This document shows, piece after piece, positions 9,601 to 18,209 of a stretch of 64,000 nucleotides of DNA. Below the pieces are notes generated by a model. That model searched no databases. It was not told where the DNA came from and saw only the letters and a program-made list of their open reading frames with translations. This DNA is from Oceanospirillum sp048265165 (GTDB lineage: Bacteria > Pseudomonadota > Gammaproteobacteria > Pseudomonadales > Halomonadaceae), in NCBI RefSeq assembly GCF_048265165.1, contig NZ_JBLXCD010000001.1, positions 310,001-374,000 on the forward strand. The letters run 5' to 3'. Within the stretch, counting starts at the first letter, position 1. Each line of letters starts with the position of its first letter. The position numbers and the translations under genes were made by a program.

Positions 9601-9757
9601 CGGGATAATAGGTGATGATAAGAGCATCCTTAATGGTGAACTCAGGGTCTTCCAGCTGACCCAACTGAGCAAAAGAGATGACACCTCCAATCAGAAGTAT
9701 CAGAGTAATCATCCAGCTTGAAACTTTTTTCTCGATAAAATATTTAGCGATACTCAC
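6686..9757 (-). CDS. RND efflux permease, AcrB-like superfamily
   Basis: This 1023-residue inner-membrane proton-driven pump has the usual RND length and layout: an N-terminal membrane segment, two large periplasmic loops and twelve predicted membrane segments. The early motif 'ITYYPGATPEQVEEEVTYPIE' type sequence and the fourth-segment 'GMLVDNAIVV' are typical of the TriC/VmeB-like branch, in which the second acidic residue of the AcrB Asp-Asp pair is Asn. It lies three bases after its membrane-fusion partner, so the two form one operon. No outer-membrane channel gene is present, so it presumably uses a TolC-type channel encoded elsewhere. Substrates cannot be inferred. Confidence 0.92.
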   Translation of the reverse strand: MSIAKYFIEKKVSSWMITLILLIGGVISFAQLGQLEDPEFTIKDALIITYYPGATPEQVEEEVTYPIEQAIQNLPYVDKLVSTSKAGYSKVQLTVKDTYRGKELNQIWDELRKKMRDLSPSLPKGTSGPNVVDDFGDVYGVLLAVTGEGYRYNDLKSYVDFLRRDLVLVDGVSKVAIAGQQQEQIFIEISRARLSALGITVAQLDQLLSSQNTVSNAGRVKVGSEYIRISTTGEFEDISALENLLLPSATGDTVYLSDVAEVRRGYKDPASHKVDFNGQRALLLGVSFASGVNVVDIGKNLEARIEELKYQQPAGIELNTIYFQSHEVDKSVSSFLLNLFEAVGIVILVLLVFMGVRSGILIGLILLLTILGTFIVMQYLGINLQRISLGGLIIALGMLVDNAIVVTEGVLIGLKRGHTKLKAAEDVVKQTKWPLLGATVIAIVAFAPIGLSPDSVGEFVGSLFQVLLISLFLSWITAITLTPFFCDLFFKEEVKEDHELEDPYKGILFTGYKWLLSRALHYRKTTVLILVASLITAGWAFQFVKQAFFPPSTTPLFFVTMEMPEGSHISDTYDRVQDVQNFILKDDRVLYASSTTGQGMLRFMLTYSVAQANTSYSQIVVRAKNGGDIPDMIASVHEYLKANHSDLDFKLERLMLGPASGSKLEARFIGPDPEVLRQLSVKAKTIFAEDGGIEGIKDNWRQRVKVLRPVFDESHARRLGITKKDIDRVLLMNFSGAQVGVYREGTRQIPIIMQPPAQERLTIDQMHDLQVYSQATKNYVPLSSLVSDFKVIWEDPIIERRNRKRSITVMGDPLIMGNETTDSVFRRIRPQVEAIELPRGYSLEWGGEYENSRDAQQNIFSSLPMGYLFMFIITVLLFNSFKASIVIWLCVPLALIGVSQGLLIMDAAFSFMALLGFLSLSGMIVKNGIVLLDQINYELSKGVDPYEAVFHSAVSRVRPVCMAAITTILGMVPLLFDAFFEGMAVVIAFGLGFATLLTLIAVPVFYAMFFRIPYKPHPKMNVV

Positions 9758-9760
9758 AGC

Positions 9761-10864
9761 TTACAGCCCCCGCTCTTTAACCCAGGGGCGCACTTCCATC
9801 CCGTCTTTAATGGCATGGGCTCCGGCAGCAACAATCTGCTCACCTTCGCTAAGCCCTGAAGTCACCTGAATCATATTGCCCTGTAGCTCACCGATGGTAA
9901 CAGCACGTTTGTTGATCAGATGATTTTCCGGGTTATAGACCCAAACAGAACGCTCTTCACTTTCTGCTGGCTTCGACTCATCCATAAAAACGGCTTCTAC
10001 AGGAACAAGCCAGAAAGCAGGGTCCCCCAGCATCTCATTAACATTCACCTGAACCTCAGCAGTCATGCCCGGTAAAAGAGTCACTGAAGCAGGGTCCGGA
10101 CGCGGCATGGTCAGAATAACATCATACCCTTTAGTACTCGGGTCAGGGTTGGTGCTATGTTCTTTATAGCGTGCTTCAAAAACCTTACCCGGCACACTTT
10201 CAACCACTACTTTGGGCAGATAGCTGGTATTGTCTTTACGGATACGGGCAACAAGGTCTTCAGGCACCTGAAAGCGCACATCAATTGTTTCCGCATTTTC
10301 CAGTTTAACAATAGGAGCCGTCGCGCTGACAAACTCATAGTTATCCGCGTAAACCCTGGCAATTACACCATCATACGGTGCTTTGATTTTACTGTATGCC
10401 AGCTGATTCTGCGCCTGCTCCAGGGCAGTTTCAGCCTGATCCATAGAGGTTTTTACCTCATCAAGCTGCGCTTGGGTTGCAGCCTTTTGCACCACCATGG
10501 CCCGTATCCGTTCATACTGCAGCTTGGCCAGATCATAAGCTGTCTGGCGCTGCTTAACGTTGAGCAGAAAGTCCTGATCATCCAGTGCGGCCAGTACCTG
10601 GCCCTTAACAACCGTTTCCCCTTCTGTCACCGGAAGCTGTTCCAGCTCGCCTGAGACACGAAAAGCCAAATCAGTTTCCTGACTGGCCACAAATTCTGCC
10701 GGGAAATAACGCACCGAAACGCTTTGGTGGCCTATCGAAGCCAGCTTAACAGGCCGGATAACATCCTGAACCGCCGCGTTAGTCTCCTCCTCCTGACAGC
10801 CTGTAAGCAATAGGGTTGATGTGAGTGCACAAGCGATCACAAATAAACGTGATTGAGCAGGCAT
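9761..10864 (-). CDS. RND periplasmic adaptor lipoprotein
   Basis: This 367-residue membrane-fusion protein of the HlyD/AcrA family links the adjacent permease to an outer-membrane channel. A lipoprotein signal ends at 'LLLTGC' (Cys23), so it should be anchored to the membrane by lipid. Typical adaptor features follow: 'VSGELEQLPVTEGETVVKG' lipoyl/barrel-sandwich start, a coiled hairpin (about 85-150), 'IKAPYDGVIARV' second half of the barrel, and a beta-barrel region. AGGAA lies eight bases before the start. It is the first gene of the operon; the promoter should lie in the 348-base upstream gap, where an inverted repeat is found. Assignment is secure; substrates unknown. Confidence 0.92.
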   Translation of the reverse strand: MPAQSRLFVIACALTSTLLLTGCQEEETNAAVQDVIRPVKLASIGHQSVSVRYFPAEFVASQETDLAFRVSGELEQLPVTEGETVVKGQVLAALDDQDFLLNVKQRQTAYDLAKLQYERIRAMVVQKAATQAQLDEVKTSMDQAETALEQAQNQLAYSKIKAPYDGVIARVYADNYEFVSATAPIVKLENAETIDVRFQVPEDLVARIRKDNTSYLPKVVVESVPGKVFEARYKEHSTNPDPSTKGYDVILTMPRPDPASVTLLPGMTAEVQVNVNEMLGDPAFWLVPVEAVFMDESKPAESEERSVWVYNPENHLINKRAVTIGELQGNMIQVTSGLSEGEQIVAAGAHAIKDGMEVRPWVKERGL

Positions 10865-11000
10865 CAGTTTAATTCCTCGGGTTTGGGGTCAAAAAAGTTA
10901 GGCCGGTTTATAGGCAGTTATCTATTCACCAGACAGATGCTGGAACAAGGATCTTAATATGCATCCACAAGATAGATATTGGGCTGAGAATACTAGAGTA

Positions 11001-11021
11001 AATATGTCTGGTATGACATGT
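11001..11021. promoter_or_regulatory. Inverted repeat, candidate operator of RND operon
   Basis: ATGTC (11004-11008) and GACAT (11015-11019) flank a six-base spacer, and the outer bases extend the match to seven of eight pairs. It lies about 140 bases upstream of the adaptor start codon. The spacing fits a dimeric repressor, but no regulator gene is adjacent. Confidence 0.4.
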
Positions 11022-11151
11022 TAATTATTCATCAAATTAAAACAAGTGATTAACAATCTGACCGTTGCGATAAAAAACCGGAAAACAAGGCGTTACAGCT
11101 CAAAAACTGAAGAGGTCAATGCTTCTGATCTGGATATGGATCAGTAATATG

Positions 11152-11185
11152 AAAAAAGGCTGCCAACGATATATGGCAGTCCTTT
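11152..11185 (-). terminator. Intrinsic terminator of lipoprotein gene
   Basis: On the minus strand a stem of AAGGACTGCCA type pairs with TGGCAGCCTT with one bulged base and is followed by a run of six T. It lies just after the stop of the gene ending at 11213. Confidence 0.75.
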
Positions 11186-11212
11186 TATAAGTTCGGGTTG
11201 ATTAAGGGGATA

Positions 11213-12292
11213 TCAGAAGCCTTCAACCAACTGAGGGCATGTCAGCTGAGGACATAACATATCGCCATCCGGGCGATCTGTTTTAGCCAGAATATCCTGT
11301 AAACTCTGCTGAATACTGAGATCATCCGGTGATAAGGTAATGGCGCACTGAACCGCCTGAAAAGCACTGCTATAGCATTGTCTCGCTTGCTGAATATAAG
11401 CAATTCTGTTCCAGAGTTCACCTGACCGGCTCAGCGATGGGCTGTCTAATAAAATCTCCGAAGCCGAATCAAGCAAGCCAGACTGAAAATAAACATTGGA
11501 GAGTGCCTGGCGCATAGCTTCTGACTCCGGCCACAGTACTACACCCTTCTCCAGTGCTTTTTGTGCCGAAACACTTAACCCAATATCTGCAAGGTCGAGA
11601 CTGGCGGCCAGATAGTCTTTAGGGGCTGCTTCAACCGGAGCCTGACCTGGCTTCAGAAAGAGATAAGCCCAACTACCGGAGCGATCCCATGAGGTTAAAA
11701 AAGTTTGTATATCAATAGACTCAGTCCCTGCTATATCAGAGCTTAACGTCAGTTCCTGACGGTCAAGGTTATAGCCTGTCAGGACAGAAAAATACTCCCG
11801 AGATTCTGAGCTTGCCATTGGATGGCTTAATACAAGAACAGGGAATCCTGCCTCCACCTGAAGCAGAAGATGGGCCAGATCAGGCTTAAGCTTGTAGGCT
11901 AACAGCCCGAGGCCACGACCGGCATTTACTACAGCAACAGATGATGTCACCTTCTGTCCTGAATAGCAGTCTAGCCCCGGCAGATCTGATGGTTGAACCA
12001 AATAGCGCTTATCATTAATCATTGCAGCTAATGCCGCGAAGCCGCAGGAATGTTTACCTTGAGGAGAAATCTGAACGCCCTTCAGCTCGGCCTTACGTGC
12101 CAGGGGGCGTGAAAATTCCTGATCAACAGTGGCTTCCCTGTCAATATCCCTCATGTTGCGCGCTTCATTGCTAATAATTTTAGGCTGACTGCAACCTGCA
12201 ATGGCCACCAGAAGAACAAGCAAACCTCTGAAGGCCAGGGTGCGCCGCCTTAACAGGAAAGCAGCTAACGATGTTACAACTGGAATAAACAT
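11213..12292 (-). CDS. PA2778-like cysteine-peptidase/TPR lipoprotein, His-less
   Basis: The 359-residue protein has a basic, hydrophobic N-terminus ending in a lipobox 'LVAIAGC' (Cys34), so it should be an envelope lipoprotein. A papain/C39-like domain follows, with the oxyanion Gln78 and nucleophile Cys83 in 'PQGKHSCGFAAL', as in PA2778-family peptidases. The second catalytic motif, normally HYxVVxGYD in that family as I recall it, reads 'YFSVLTGYN', with Tyr167 at the His position. The C-terminal third contains helical TPR-like repeats. Inference: an inactive or altered peptidase domain, perhaps binding peptides. The ribosome-binding site is weak. Its usual small membrane partner gene is not adjacent. 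The family call is moderately sure. Confidence 0.65.
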   Translation of the reverse strand: MFIPVVTSLAAFLLRRRTLAFRGLLVLLVAIAGCSQPKIISNEARNMRDIDREATVDQEFSRPLARKAELKGVQISPQGKHSCGFAALAAMINDKRYLVQPSDLPGLDCYSGQKVTSSVAVVNAGRGLGLLAYKLKPDLAHLLLQVEAGFPVLVLSHPMASSESREYFSVLTGYNLDRQELTLSSDIAGTESIDIQTFLTSWDRSGSWAYLFLKPGQAPVEAAPKDYLAASLDLADIGLSVSAQKALEKGVVLWPESEAMRQALSNVYFQSGLLDSASEILLDSPSLSRSGELWNRIAYIQQARQCYSSAFQAVQCAITLSPDDLSIQQSLQDILAKTDRPDGDMLCPQLTCPQLVEGF

Positions 12293-12444
12293 AACAAAGA
12301 TTCTTTATTAAGCGTCATGGGTATGACCTTCAAGAGCGCAGGCATTGCAAACAGCGCAGGCAAGACGACTGTTTTAACGCATATATAAAAACCACAACAG
12401 ATCTCTTAAAGGCCAGCATTTTCGGTGTACTCAGAGTGATCTAA

Positions 12445-15400
12445 TCAAGCACCATGACGGAAACACTCATCCAACACACTAATACCAAGGCCAGCTTTTT
12501 TATTAACACGAATCTGAACCGGAATACGTTCCTTCATCGCACTAATATGACTGATCACACCAATCATCTTGCCGCTGGCATTTAAATTATCCAACGCATT
12601 CAGCGCCATCTCCAGGGTATCGCTGTCGAGTGTACCAAAGCCTTCATCAAGAAAAAGTGAATCAATACGCACTTTATGACTGACAAGATCCGACAAGGCC
12701 AGGGCAAGTGCCAGACTAACCAGAAAACTCTCTCCACCGGAAAGAGTACGTGTGTCGCGCACTGCATCAGCCTGCCAGGTGTCAAGAATTTCTATTTCAA
12801 GTTCAGAATTGACTTTGCGTCTCAGCTGGTAGCGGTCATGCAGTTGCAATAGCTGCCGATTAGCCAGTTCAATCAGATACTCAAGCGTTAGCCCTTGAGC
12901 AAAACGGCGGAACTTATCGCCATTGGCGGAACCAAGCATCTGATTCATCTGGGCCCACAGGTCAGCTTGCTGCTGCTGGCTGTCGATCTCCTCAGCGAGA
13001 GATCTCACGCCTTCCCGGCGCTGCTTGTCCTGCTTCAGGACCTGCTTTTGCTCCGTGAGTTCTGTTTTGAGTGTTTCGATTTTCTGCTCATACTCTGTAA
13101 GCCTGAGCTCTAAAGCCGGTATCTTTCTGAGTGCCATATTGACTGATTTAGACGATACGGTCTCCTGAAGACTCAGCCAGACGGAGTCATCTGATGACAC
13201 GCGCCCCGCATCCTGATGCTCTGAAGCGACCGAGGTTATAAATTGCTCCAGAGATTCTTTGTTAACTTTCAGAGTAACTTCGGCCTCACGAAGTGCTTCA
13301 TCCAGCTCTTTTTTCAGAACCTGCCAGCGCTCATACTCCGCAGCATCCGGTACAGCCTGTTCAAAGGCCTTTTGTGTTTTGAAGGGGCTGGTCTCTAACG
13401 TGTTCTGCCAGTTTTCATCCGCCGCCTTTAGCTTATCAGCTGCCTCCTGACAGTAGGACGTTTGCTGACTCAGTCGGGCTTTCAGTTCGTCTGATTTCTC
13501 TTTCTGCTGGGCAAACTGAATGCGCATCTGTTCAAGATGCTTTTCAGAATGCTCCAACTGCGCCCTCAAACGCATGCGTTCCTCATCAAGGCTGGCACTA
13601 CCGAATGACAGGTGGCGTTCCTCTTTCAGCAATTGCCAGCTCTTTTTCAGCTCTTCGAGCTGGCTTTTTATCAGATGGCAGCGTTTTTCCTGTTCCTCAG
13701 CCTGCGTCTGCTGGTTATTCAGTTGCAACTGTAATTCACGCTGTTTCTGATCCGCTTGCCGCTGATTTTCCGTCGCTTGCTGCCATTCGCTAAGCTGCAT
13801 ACGAAGCTGACTCAGCAAGGTATGCTGCTGCTCTAACTCCGGCAACGCTGCATTTAGGTCTATCTGACGCAAGCTTTGAACCAGTACCTGCTCAAGGGTA
13901 GTGACCTGCTGCTGAAGCTTGAGACGGTCTGCTTTACACTGCTCTTTTTGGGCAAGAAAACGCTCAAGCTGCTTTTGTAACTCATGGATCTGTTTCTGAG
14001 CATCCTGATTGACGGTTTCCCGCTCATGGAGCTTTTGCTGAATCTGCCAGATATTCTGTTTCAGAGACTCTCGCTCATCGATACAGGTCTGAACAGACTG
14101 ACTTGCGGTCTTGAGGATATGAACTCCCTGAGCGGCGAATTCAGCCTGGAGCCCCGGTAGCGCTGCTGGCTGCCTGAAATACTGAACCAGCTTATCAATA
14201 AGCTCATTTAGATTGCCAATCGACTGATTTAAAATAAGTTTTTCTATTTCAGACACCGTGCTACAAACATTCTGGCAGATCTGTTGCCACTCAGTTTCGG
14301 TTTGTTGCAGGTTTTGCTGCTTCTGTCGCTGATCCTGCTGCAGTGATTCAATCCGCACCTTCAGCTGGTCGATCTGGTTGCTCAGCTGCTCCCCTTTTTT
14401 CCGCGTCTGCTCCAACTGAGCTCGCATGTTGTGCAGCCGAGTCTCGGTCTGGCTTAACTCAATGGCCCGATATTCATGAATTCCAGGATGATCATGGGAA
14501 CCGCACAGAGGACAGGCTTCATCAGGTTGTAAACGATTACGAGCATCTTCCAGGGCAGCAATCTGACGCTCACGTTCGTGCAATTGTTCAAGATCCTGAA
14601 GATGGGCATTCAACTTTTTGTACTCATCCCGAAGTGGCGTGCGTTCTTTATCTAAAGAGTCGACCTGCTCTTTGTAACGGTTGATCTCCTGCTCTTGTTG
14701 ATGCACCTGTTCGGTGAGTTTCAGGTATTCCTGCTGATAATAGGACAGCTGCTGAACAGGCTCCGGGAGTTGGTAAAGCTCATTCAGAAGTGATCGGGCT
14801 AACGCATCATTTTGCAGAGGATGTTGCAGAAGCTGTTGTTCAAGAGGGGATAATTGTTGAGTAAGGGCCATGCGTTCGGCGTCAAAACCCTTGGTTTGCT
14901 GCTCCAGGGGCTGGAGATGATGACGAATCTCTTGCAGTTGCTGATCCGCATTTTTTTCCTGACCAGCGAGATGTACCAGCTCCTGGTGATGTTCCAATCG
15001 GCGTTTAAACTGCTCTGTTATTGTCGGCAAGCTCTCAGGCAGTAAGCCACAATGGGCATTATTCTGCAGCCACTGCTGGTTTTGCAGTAAATAGTCTTGC
15101 TGCTGATTAAGGTCTGAAGCCAACTGCTGTTTCTTGTCCTTCAAGGATAGAAGCTGGTGCTCTTCAGGCTCAAGCAGGCGCTGCTGCTCTGCTATCTGAG
15201 ACTCAAGCTGACGAATCTTTTCATCCAGTGGCGCGAGCTCTTCGTTCAGGCGCTTTTCAGCTTCCGCTTTGTTAACTTTATCTGCTTTGAGGGCCGTATC
15301 GGCGGTATTGAGTCGGTGTTCAGCCTTTTGACGCTCAGCATCCTGACGCTGATGTGCCTCGTAAAGCTCTGTCTTGCGTTGTTCGGCCTCTGCTCTAACT

Positions 15401-16299
15401 TGATCCAGCTCCTGGACTTTCTGATACTGCGTCAGAATTTTTTGTGCAGGGCCTGCTTTATCGAGGGCATTAATAACCTCTTTGTGAGTTTTAAAAGCAG
15501 CCTGAGCAACTTTCAGCTCAGATTCCGCTTGTTCGTTTTTTTGCCAGAGGGCTTCCAGCTGTTTAAAAGCGCTCAGCTCTTCGTTAAGACGTTTCCGTCC
15601 TGGTAAAGCATCCTGAAGAGCCGTTTCCTTAGCAGCCAGAACCGTTTCACATTCAGTGATCTGGTCCGAGGTGAGTAGCTCAACACCTTCCAGTCGATAT
15701 TTGAGTTGCGTAACCACATCCTGTTCTTCTCTATGGCGCTGAAAAACCCGTTCAGATATCTGCCCGTAGACTTCTGTACCTGTCAGCTTTTCCAGTAATC
15801 CAGCTCGTTCGCTTCCACTGGCATTGAGAAAAGCGGCAAACTGCCCCTGTGATAGCAGCATAGATTTAGTGAAACGATTAAAATCAAGGCCGGTCAGCGT
15901 TTCGATAAGACGTTTTTTATCGGTGCTTTTGCTGGCCAGAATACGGCCCTCACCATCAGTAAGCTCCACTGTCGGCGCCTGCAGACGCTGAGTTCTGGCT
16001 GCTTTGCGCTGAGCCCAAAACGCCCGATACCGCTCACCATTGATGGCAAATTCAACTTCTGCCAAACAGTCCTGAGTATGATGGGTCATTAACTGATTAT
16101 CAGAGCCGGAAACCTGCAAACGTGGGGTTTCATGGTAAAGCGCCAGACAGATAGCATCCAATAGTGTTGTTTTACCGGCTCCGGTCGCACCGACAATGGC
16201 AAAAATAGCACTACTGTCGAAGGGCTCCTGTGTGAAATCAATTTTCCACTCCCCTTTCAGGGCATTCAGATTCTTTAACCGGACGGTCAGAATTTTCAC
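12445..16299 (-). CDS. sbcC: Exonuclease SbcC subunit
   Basis: This is the large ATPase subunit of the SbcCD (Rad50/Mre11-type) nuclease, which opens hairpins and trims protein-blocked DNA ends at replication forks. Walker A is 'GATGAGKTTLLDAI', two long glutamine-rich coiled coils flank the zinc hook CPLC (Cys596 and Cys599), and the C-terminal lobe has signature 'LSGGESFLVSLALAL' and Walker B 'SLFLDEGFGTLD'. The frame is open to 16332, but a GTG at 16299 is preferred. It gives the family N-terminus 'VKILTVRLKNLNALKG', has AGGGAGAG a few bases upstream, and overlaps the sbcD stop as GTGA, indicating translational coupling. The protein is then 1284 residues. Confidence 0.95.
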   Translation of the reverse strand: MKILTVRLKNLNALKGEWKIDFTQEPFDSSAIFAIVGATGAGKTTLLDAICLALYHETPRLQVSGSDNQLMTHHTQDCLAEVEFAINGERYRAFWAQRKAARTQRLQAPTVELTDGEGRILASKSTDKKRLIETLTGLDFNRFTKSMLLSQGQFAAFLNASGSERAGLLEKLTGTEVYGQISERVFQRHREEQDVVTQLKYRLEGVELLTSDQITECETVLAAKETALQDALPGRKRLNEELSAFKQLEALWQKNEQAESELKVAQAAFKTHKEVINALDKAGPAQKILTQYQKVQELDQVRAEAEQRKTELYEAHQRQDAERQKAEHRLNTADTALKADKVNKAEAEKRLNEELAPLDEKIRQLESQIAEQQRLLEPEEHQLLSLKDKKQQLASDLNQQQDYLLQNQQWLQNNAHCGLLPESLPTITEQFKRRLEHHQELVHLAGQEKNADQQLQEIRHHLQPLEQQTKGFDAERMALTQQLSPLEQQLLQHPLQNDALARSLLNELYQLPEPVQQLSYYQQEYLKLTEQVHQQEQEINRYKEQVDSLDKERTPLRDEYKKLNAHLQDLEQLHERERQIAALEDARNRLQPDEACPLCGSHDHPGIHEYRAIELSQTETRLHNMRAQLEQTRKKGEQLSNQIDQLKVRIESLQQDQRQKQQNLQQTETEWQQICQNVCSTVSEIEKLILNQSIGNLNELIDKLVQYFRQPAALPGLQAEFAAQGVHILKTASQSVQTCIDERESLKQNIWQIQQKLHERETVNQDAQKQIHELQKQLERFLAQKEQCKADRLKLQQQVTTLEQVLVQSLRQIDLNAALPELEQQHTLLSQLRMQLSEWQQATENQRQADQKQRELQLQLNNQQTQAEEQEKRCHLIKSQLEELKKSWQLLKEERHLSFGSASLDEERMRLRAQLEHSEKHLEQMRIQFAQQKEKSDELKARLSQQTSYCQEAADKLKAADENWQNTLETSPFKTQKAFEQAVPDAAEYERWQVLKKELDEALREAEVTLKVNKESLEQFITSVASEHQDAGRVSSDDSVWLSLQETVSSKSVNMALRKIPALELRLTEYEQKIETLKTELTEQKQVLKQDKQRREGVRSLAEEIDSQQQQADLWAQMNQMLGSANGDKFRRFAQGLTLEYLIELANRQLLQLHDRYQLRRKVNSELEIEILDTWQADAVRDTRTLSGGESFLVSLALALALSDLVSHKVRIDSLFLDEGFGTLDSDTLEMALNALDNLNASGKMIGVISHISAMKERIPVQIRVNKKAGLGISVLDECFRHGA

Positions 16300-17540
16300 G
16301 CTTTGATCTCTCCCTGAATCTGTCGGAAGCAATCTATCAGTTCATGCCTACGCTCTTCTTCCAACGATTCCTGTTCCAGGCGTTTCAGAAACACATCTTC
16401 AGGTGTCAGCTCATCCAGCTGAGCTCCATGGTGATAATCCGCTAAGCTGGATTGACGTCGGCTATCCCGACGTAAACGAAGCAGGTCCACAGGCAGGTCA
16501 CCGATCATAGCTTCAATACGGGGTTGCAGATCCGACAAGTAATCATCTGTCTTAACATTAATTTCAAGCCATAGACGCTGACCATCAGTCCATGACTCAA
16601 ACTGAGCAGGCAGTCGCTCTATCTCAACTTCAATTTCCGATAAGCTGCCTGTAATGCGCTGCATCGGTTGAAAAACCGGAACAGGAATACCCTCTGTACC
16701 CATAAACCCGTTGTCAGAATCCAGTTCAGCAATTAATACCTGCTTTTCCTTAGCCTTCTCATCAAAGCTTAGTGCCAGAGGTGAGCCGCAATAGCGGATA
16801 TGTTCGGTTTTTGCGACTTTTTGGGGCCGGTGAATATGACCAAGAGCAATATAGTCCGCCGGAGGAAACCCAGATGCCGGAAAAGCATCCAGTGTACCGA
16901 TATAGATATCCTTAACCGATTCGGATGTGGATGCTCCAACAGTGGTGAGGTGTCCCGTCATAACGACAGGTTGCTGCGGGTATTGCTGCTTAGCCAGCTG
17001 GTACAGCTGCTGATAATAATCACTGATCTGTTGTTGCAACTGCTGCTTTCTCTCATCCGCTGACAGACCGGCCTTTGAGCGCATCAGATCACTGGGGCGA
17101 AGGAAGGGGACCGCACAGAGTATGGCGTCTGTCTCACCGAGTTTATTCGTTAAAGGGATCAGAACATCATCATGAGTATGGCAGGTATCCATGGAGATAC
17201 CTTCAGGATCAGCGCCTGCGATCACCCGGGTATTCAGTGCCTGGAGTAGCGCTTTCGATTCATTAAGTACAGCAACAGAATCATGATTACCCGCCAGTAA
17301 GATTAGCTGACAGTCCGGGCTTTCCTGGTGCAAGCGAACAATAAAGCGATTGTAGAGCGCTCTGGCATAACTGGGAGGCGTTCCGGTATCAAACAGGTCA
17401 CCAGCAACAATCACAGCATCAATAGACTTTTGCTTTACCTGATCTAAAAGCCAGTCCAGAAAAGCGCTTTGTTCCTGCTCCCGGCTTTTACCGTAAAACA
17501 ACTGACCTAAATGCCAGTCGGAGGTGTGCAGAATTCTCAT
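16296..17540 (-). CDS. sbcD: Exonuclease SbcD subunit
   Basis: The 414-residue protein is the Mre11-type phosphodiesterase subunit of SbcCD. All metal-binding motifs are visible in order: 'TSDWHLGQ', 'AGDLFDTG', 'LAGNHDS', 'MTGHLTTVG' and 'LGHIHRPQ'. The family C-terminal domain follows (SbcD_C). AGGGA is six bases before the start codon. The stop overlaps the GTG start of sbcC, so the two subunits are made in a coupled way. Length is close to E. coli SbcD (about 400). Confidence 0.96.
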   Translation of the reverse strand: MRILHTSDWHLGQLFYGKSREQEQSAFLDWLLDQVKQKSIDAVIVAGDLFDTGTPPSYARALYNRFIVRLHQESPDCQLILLAGNHDSVAVLNESKALLQALNTRVIAGADPEGISMDTCHTHDDVLIPLTNKLGETDAILCAVPFLRPSDLMRSKAGLSADERKQQLQQQISDYYQQLYQLAKQQYPQQPVVMTGHLTTVGASTSESVKDIYIGTLDAFPASGFPPADYIALGHIHRPQKVAKTEHIRYCGSPLALSFDEKAKEKQVLIAELDSDNGFMGTEGIPVPVFQPMQRITGSLSEIEVEIERLPAQFESWTDGQRLWLEINVKTDDYLSDLQPRIEAMIGDLPVDLLRLRRDSRRQSSLADYHHGAQLDELTPEDVFLKRLEQESLEEERRHELIDCFRQIQGEIKA

Positions 17541-17586
17541 ATAACATCCCTGAAACGGAAAGCAGACAGTAAAGCGAATACATCAG

Positions 17587-18060
17587 CTATGGACGAAGGC
17601 CAATACGCATATCACCATTGTCAAAGAATTGTGCAACCTGCTTACGCTTCCGGCCAATGAGTAGCGTCCCATCATCCAGAAAGAGGAAGTTTTTCCACGC
17701 CCGGCAAAAAACAGCCCATGTGGTTTCAATAACATGCTCGCTGTCATAACAAACATAAACCGTTGTATTACCTTCACAGTCAAAGTGCTGTTGCATTAAT
17801 TCAGGAAGATCATTGCTGCTGCTATCCCAGGCCTGTTGCCAGGGACCGATTTCTAACCAGGTTTTACTGTTACCCGCCCAGTCATCTTTTTGAAAAAAAC
17901 TATGATCTGAGCTTTTCTGGCTAATCTGCGACTGCCACAGCTGTGCCGAACGCTCTGTTGTCATTGGCTTAATCGCAGCCAGATCCTCAGCGGTAATGGG
18001 CAGGTCTTTATGGCGAAAAATCCAGCGCTTTGAGTACGTGTCTAAATCGATATAACTCAT
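17587..18060 (-). CDS. DUF2947 family protein
   Basis: The 157-residue soluble protein opens 'MSYIDLDTYSKRWIFRHKDLPI', which I recognise as the DUF2947 family found mainly in marine gammaproteobacteria. It is rich in Trp and aromatic residues and has no signal peptide or membrane segment, so it is likely cytoplasmic. Function is unknown. It precedes sbcD by 46 bases on the same strand, so it may be read with the nuclease genes. The ribosome-binding site is weak, but the N-terminus matches the family, supporting this start. Confidence 0.8.
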   Translation of the reverse strand: MSYIDLDTYSKRWIFRHKDLPITAEDLAAIKPMTTERSAQLWQSQISQKSSDHSFFQKDDWAGNSKTWLEIGPWQQAWDSSSNDLPELMQQHFDCEGNTTVYVCYDSEHVIETTWAVFCRAWKNFLFLDDGTLLIGRKRKQVAQFFDNGDMRIGLRP

Positions 18061-18209
18061 TAAAATTCAAAAACCTCTACGATGCGGAAGCTCGGTGACG
18101 TGAACGTGACAACACCGGGCTAATGGGGCGCATTATATCAGTTTCTGATTCTGGTTTCAGGGCTTGCCTGATTACCACAACCCACTTTAGGAGTGCTGAA
18201 ACGCAGTGG

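Larger units (their letters stand above)
10865..11212. other. Intergenic region upstream of RND operon
   Basis: No gene is seen in this gap. It holds the presumed promoter region of the RND operon, an operator-like inverted repeat near 11001-11021, and the terminator of the cysteine-peptidase-like lipoprotein gene near 11152-11185. Confidence 0.6.

Noticed and set aside
10157..10654. 165-codon open frame antisense to the RND adaptor gene
   Set aside because: It is a shadow frame; the adaptor on the other strand is fully supported by domains and ribosome-binding site.
12346..12372. Direct repeat of GCGCAGGCA between sbcC and the lipoprotein gene
   Set aside because: Only two short copies, no palindrome, and no relation to a promoter or terminator could be seen.
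12445..16299. Glutamine-rich repetitive appearance of the sbcC region
   Set aside because: This is the coiled-coil arm of SbcC rather than a DNA repeat; no tandem unit is conserved at base level.
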